From DASZQL01 sp964391865 (GTDB lineage Bacteria; Planctomycetota; Phycisphaerae; Phycisphaerales; UBA1924): a stretch of 64,000 bases of DNA. The notes beneath the pieces were generated by a model. That model ran no database searches. It saw nothing but the letters and a program-made list of their open reading frames with translations, and was not told where the DNA came from. The first letter of the stretch is position 1. The number at the start of each line of letters is the position of its first letter. The stretch covers positions 310,001 to 374,000 of the forward strand of contig CAYMNQ010000004.1 in NCBI GenBank assembly GCA_964391865.1, in the 5' to 3' direction. A program made the position numbers and the translations under genes. Below, one piece after another: positions 61,937 through 64,000 of this stretch.

Positions 61937-62601
61937 TGCCCGGCACCCCCGGAACCCTTGCCCCCCCCGGCATCGCGCGCCGTGGCCCGCTGCTGCCGGC
62001 GAGAACCGGCGGGCGCGTCAGATCGCTTCGTCGGGGCGGCGGCCTCCGCGGGCCGCAGTGATCGCCGCGCCGAAGTGCCCGTCGCCTTGCCGTCGCGCTT
62101 CGCCGATGCTGCCAAACCGAACCGCCCCGGCGCGACGCGGCGGAAGCGCGAAGCGGACTGCTTCCGCTCGATCTCGCGGATGATCGCGGAGTAAAGCGTC
62201 GCCTCGGGCGTCTTCCCGCCCGGACTCGTCCACAGTCCCTCCTTCGCCAGCCGCTCGATGATGGCACGCGTCGTCAACCCTTCCGCGGTTTCTCGGGCGG
62301 GCAGAGAGGCGAGCAACTGCGCCGCCGCATCGAGAGCGCTCGGGCCACGCTCGGCTGCGATCGAGAGCCGGGAGGCGCGGGCCGCTCGAACGGCTCGTGA
62401 TGTGCTCGTCGACGCGGCGGCGGCACCGCTCCGTTTCGCGGGGTCTGAACGCCGCGCGCTGGGCTTCGGCGCACTACGAGCGATCGCTTTCCTCTCGGTT
62501 GCCGCGGGCGTTCTCGTTTGCTCCTTGGCGTTCCCTGCTGTGCGTCCTTCAGGCCGAGTGACGCGATCGGTCGTGGGTCTGCTGCTGCTCTTCCGGCTCA
62601 T
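61933..62601 (-). CDS. HARE-HTH domain protein (copy 2)
   Basis: 222 residues; the HARE-HTH core (about 88-163) is nearly unchanged from copy 1 (KTPEATLYSAIIREIE, SRFRRVAPGRFGL), while the basic tails differ by several substitutions and a small C-terminal deletion. Stronger conservation of the winged helix than of the tails suggests selection on DNA binding. ATG at 62601 with GGAG upstream corresponds to the start chosen for copy 1. Confidence 0.85.
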   Translation of the reverse strand: MSRKSSSRPTTDRVTRPEGRTAGNAKEQTRTPAATERKAIARSAPKPSARRSDPAKRSGAAAASTSTSRAVRAARASRLSIAAERGPSALDAAAQLLASLPARETAEGLTTRAIIERLAKEGLWTSPGGKTPEATLYSAIIREIERKQSASRFRRVAPGRFGLAASAKRDGKATGTSARRSLRPAEAAAPTKRSDAPAGSRRQQRATARDAGGGKGSGGAGQ

Positions 62602-62951
62602 GGCGAATCTCCGCGGCGTCGGCGTCCGCCGCGGCCCGCCCAACACAGGCGAAGCACACGCGAACCCCGAGGCCGCGGGCCATGAGGGCAAGATGTGGCG
62701 CTAAAATCAAGGTGAATCGGGGGAATCATCGCTAATCGTGGCCGTTCTCGACATGATCGATCGCGCTTGGCAGATACCCGCAATCAGCCCACTACCGGCG
62801 TCTTGATCCGGCGAGGTGCTCGGGACTCTCGGGGTTGCCACACCCGGCTGCCTTAACGGGGCGCCGAGAGGACTCCTTGCTCTTATGTCCGATGCTGTGC
62901 GAAGGCTGACCAAGCACGCCGCCCAATCCGTTGCACCTGGGAGATTGATAA

Positions 62952-64000
62952 CTATTCATCAAGCGGTGAGTTGATGTCTTGAGGGCGCTGGCCTTTGCCG
63001 CGTTCTCGCGCTCTGCCTGTCCGCGGCTCCAACCACTTGTGCGGTTTGCTCAGCTTCTTCCGAGCTTGCTCCCATGTCTTGTCCGTCGTCTCATATCTCG
63101 CCGTACGCGACTCCGAGTCACTCGGCGCGATTGTCTCGATCACCTTCAACCAGGAAGACGGAACTCCGCTGATCTTCGACCACTTACTCGCCGCGCTGAT
63201 GAGCTTCTTGATGAACGGAGCATTCCTGCCTGCATTGGCGCTCATGATGGGGATGAGCGACGGGTCACGAGCGCACGCGATCCCCGCGAGCACGCCAAGT
63301 TGCCAAGGCATGTTGTCGAGCTCGGAATCGCAGAGCGTCATCCAGTCCGCGAGCGCGTCTGCCGTCTCGCCATCGATGACATCCGGGCAGACCGCAGACC
63401 AAAAATCCGGCCGCTCACGTATCAGCGATTGTTTCTTCTCAGAGATCTTGATCGATTGAGCAGTGAGCGGCTTGAAGTCGTCGATTTCGCGCGGCCGGAG
63501 AATCTCCTCCAGATCTGCGCGTAGTGTCGCGAGCAGTTTCGAGCATCCAGCGTCATCGGCGGTAATCCCCACCCGGAGAATGGCCCTCGTCTGGTCGAGA
63601 TCAATCCGCATCGCCGCCCGTGGTTCTTGGTACTCAACGCGCAGGGACTGACGTGTCATGTCGCTGCATCGATACCCGCGCCGAGCGAACAACCGGCCGA
63701 TCAGCCGGGGCATGAGATTGTCCGGGGCGAACTCCAGCGACATTCGAAACCCGCGCTCGCCGGTCAGAAAACTTTTGTCATCCGCGATCAGGCGGCCGGC
63801 ATCGCCGGGCGGCAAGCGGTCCGGGACCAAGTATCGCCGCACACCGCGCTCATCCTGCATCTCAAAGATCAACTCGCACCCGACCATCAGCGCTGTGATG
63901 TCTTCCACTTCCTGCTCGGTCAAGTTCGAACCCTTGCGGATGAGTTGCCGCAGGCGTGCCGCGGCGAGCGGTTCCGACGAAGCATCCTCGGCCCAGAGCA
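62952..64000 (-). CDS. ROCO-type protein, C-terminal part (COR domain)
   Basis: The frame is open to the right edge, so only the 3' part is seen (about 349 codons). RRYLVPDRLPP, GFRMSLEFAPDNLMPRLIGRLFARRGY, AAMRIDLDQTRAILRVGI and LLATLRADLEEIL follow the pattern of the COR domain that dimerises Roc GTPases. The C-terminal 190 residues (helical, then basic, ending RQRPQDINSPLDE-like) are unrecognised. The GTPase domain and any leucine-rich repeats should lie beyond the window. A TTG at 63923 could be misread as a start. The gene ends 220 bp from recombinase module 2. Confidence 0.75.
   Translation of the reverse strand, partial: LWAEDASSEPLAAARLRQLIRKGSNLTEQEVEDITALMVGCELIFEMQDERGVRRYLVPDRLPPGDAGRLIADDKSFLTGERGFRMSLEFAPDNLMPRLIGRLFARRGYRCSDMTRQSLRVEYQEPRAAMRIDLDQTRAILRVGITADDAGCSKLLATLRADLEEILRPREIDDFKPLTAQSIKISEKKQSLIRERPDFWSAVCPDVIDGETADALADWMTLCDSELDNMPWQLGVLAGIACARDPSLIPIMSANAGRNAPFIKKLISAASKWSKISGVPSSWLKVIETIAPSDSESRTARYETTDKTWEQARKKLSKPHKWLEPRTGRARERGKGQRPQDINSPLDE

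Larger units (their letters stand above)
59196..62731 (-). mobile_element. Serine-recombinase module, copy 2
   Basis: The second copy of the 3.5-kb unit, in the same orientation as copy 1 about 29.66 kb away. Similarity begins at CCGCTTCCGC, but here there is no tRNA sequence to the left. It ends after GGGGGAATCA. Gene order and overlaps are identical, and the hairpin beyond the recombinase stop is conserved at 59436-59463. Differences are spread through the unit, so the copies are related but not a very recent duplication. Confidence 0.85.

Noticed and set aside
29531..62731. Composite transposon with terminal inverted repeats
   Set aside because: The flanking modules are in direct orientation, and no short terminal inverted repeats or target-site duplications were found; serine recombinases do not generate them.
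1..64000. CRISPR array
   Set aside because: No regularly spaced short direct repeats and no cas genes were seen on either strand.

Overview
The window is GC-rich bacterial chromosome and looks like a member of the Planctomycetota, probably Phycisphaerae-like. This is inferred from gene content: a dockerin-like tail on a secreted cytochrome, HARE-HTH proteins beside serine recombinases, an unusual sigma factor lacking a recognisable region 3, and a ROCO protein. No rRNA is present, so the taxonomic call is tentative. A murE-murF-mraY cluster with the DNPR motif in MurE indicates meso-DAP peptidoglycan.

Region 1 (1-29,531) is mostly core genome. It holds a Mn/Zn ABC importer (receptor 3' end, ATPase, two permeases with DtxR-like tails), a Ycf46-like AAA+ ATPase, Mn-type superoxide dismutase, a sigma-70-family factor, TilS, a lipoprotein, an SPFH/zinc-ribbon pair, a YbaY-like lipoprotein, an aminotransferase and rpsO-pnp. 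These are followed by a cold-shock protein, a histidine kinase, a MATE exporter, mraY/murF/murE, queA, two paralogous small membrane proteins, a PTS-EIIA/PII-like pair and tRNA-Ser(CGA). Many neighbours overlap as ATGA, GTGA or TGATG, so translational coupling is common.

Region 2 (29,531-62,731) is accessory. A 3.5-kb module (HARE-HTH protein, DUF2924 protein, large serine recombinase, translationally chained) begins at the 3' base of tRNA-Ser. A second, about 98% identical copy of the recombinase lies in the same orientation at 59,196-62,731. Between them are a type I restriction-modification locus (hsdM, ImmA/IrrE, DUF4411, hsdS, PD-(D/E)xK-like protein, hsdR), a free-standing phage terminase nuclease domain, and a leftward clade II nitrous-oxide-reductase operon. 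The operon reads: di-haem cytochrome c, nosZ, nosB, nosD, nosF, nosY, nosL, triple YHS/TRASH-like protein, Rrf2 regulator, cupin and perhaps one more small ORF. A nitronate-monooxygenase-like gene, a penta-haem cytochrome and pdxH follow.

The main finding is a 26-bp, largely palindromic sequence with core TGGATA-N4-TATCCA in its best copy. It recurs at the promoter regions of the nos operon, the nitronate-monooxygenase-like gene and the penta-haem cytochrome. I propose that it is the operator of the Rrf2 protein encoded in the nos operon, which would make these three transcription units one N-oxide-responsive regulon. Because the regulon lies between two direct copies of a recombinase module next to a tRNA gene, the whole block may be a mobile respiratory and defence island.

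Region 3 (62,732-64,000) holds the 3' end of a ROCO-type (COR-domain) protein running off the right edge.
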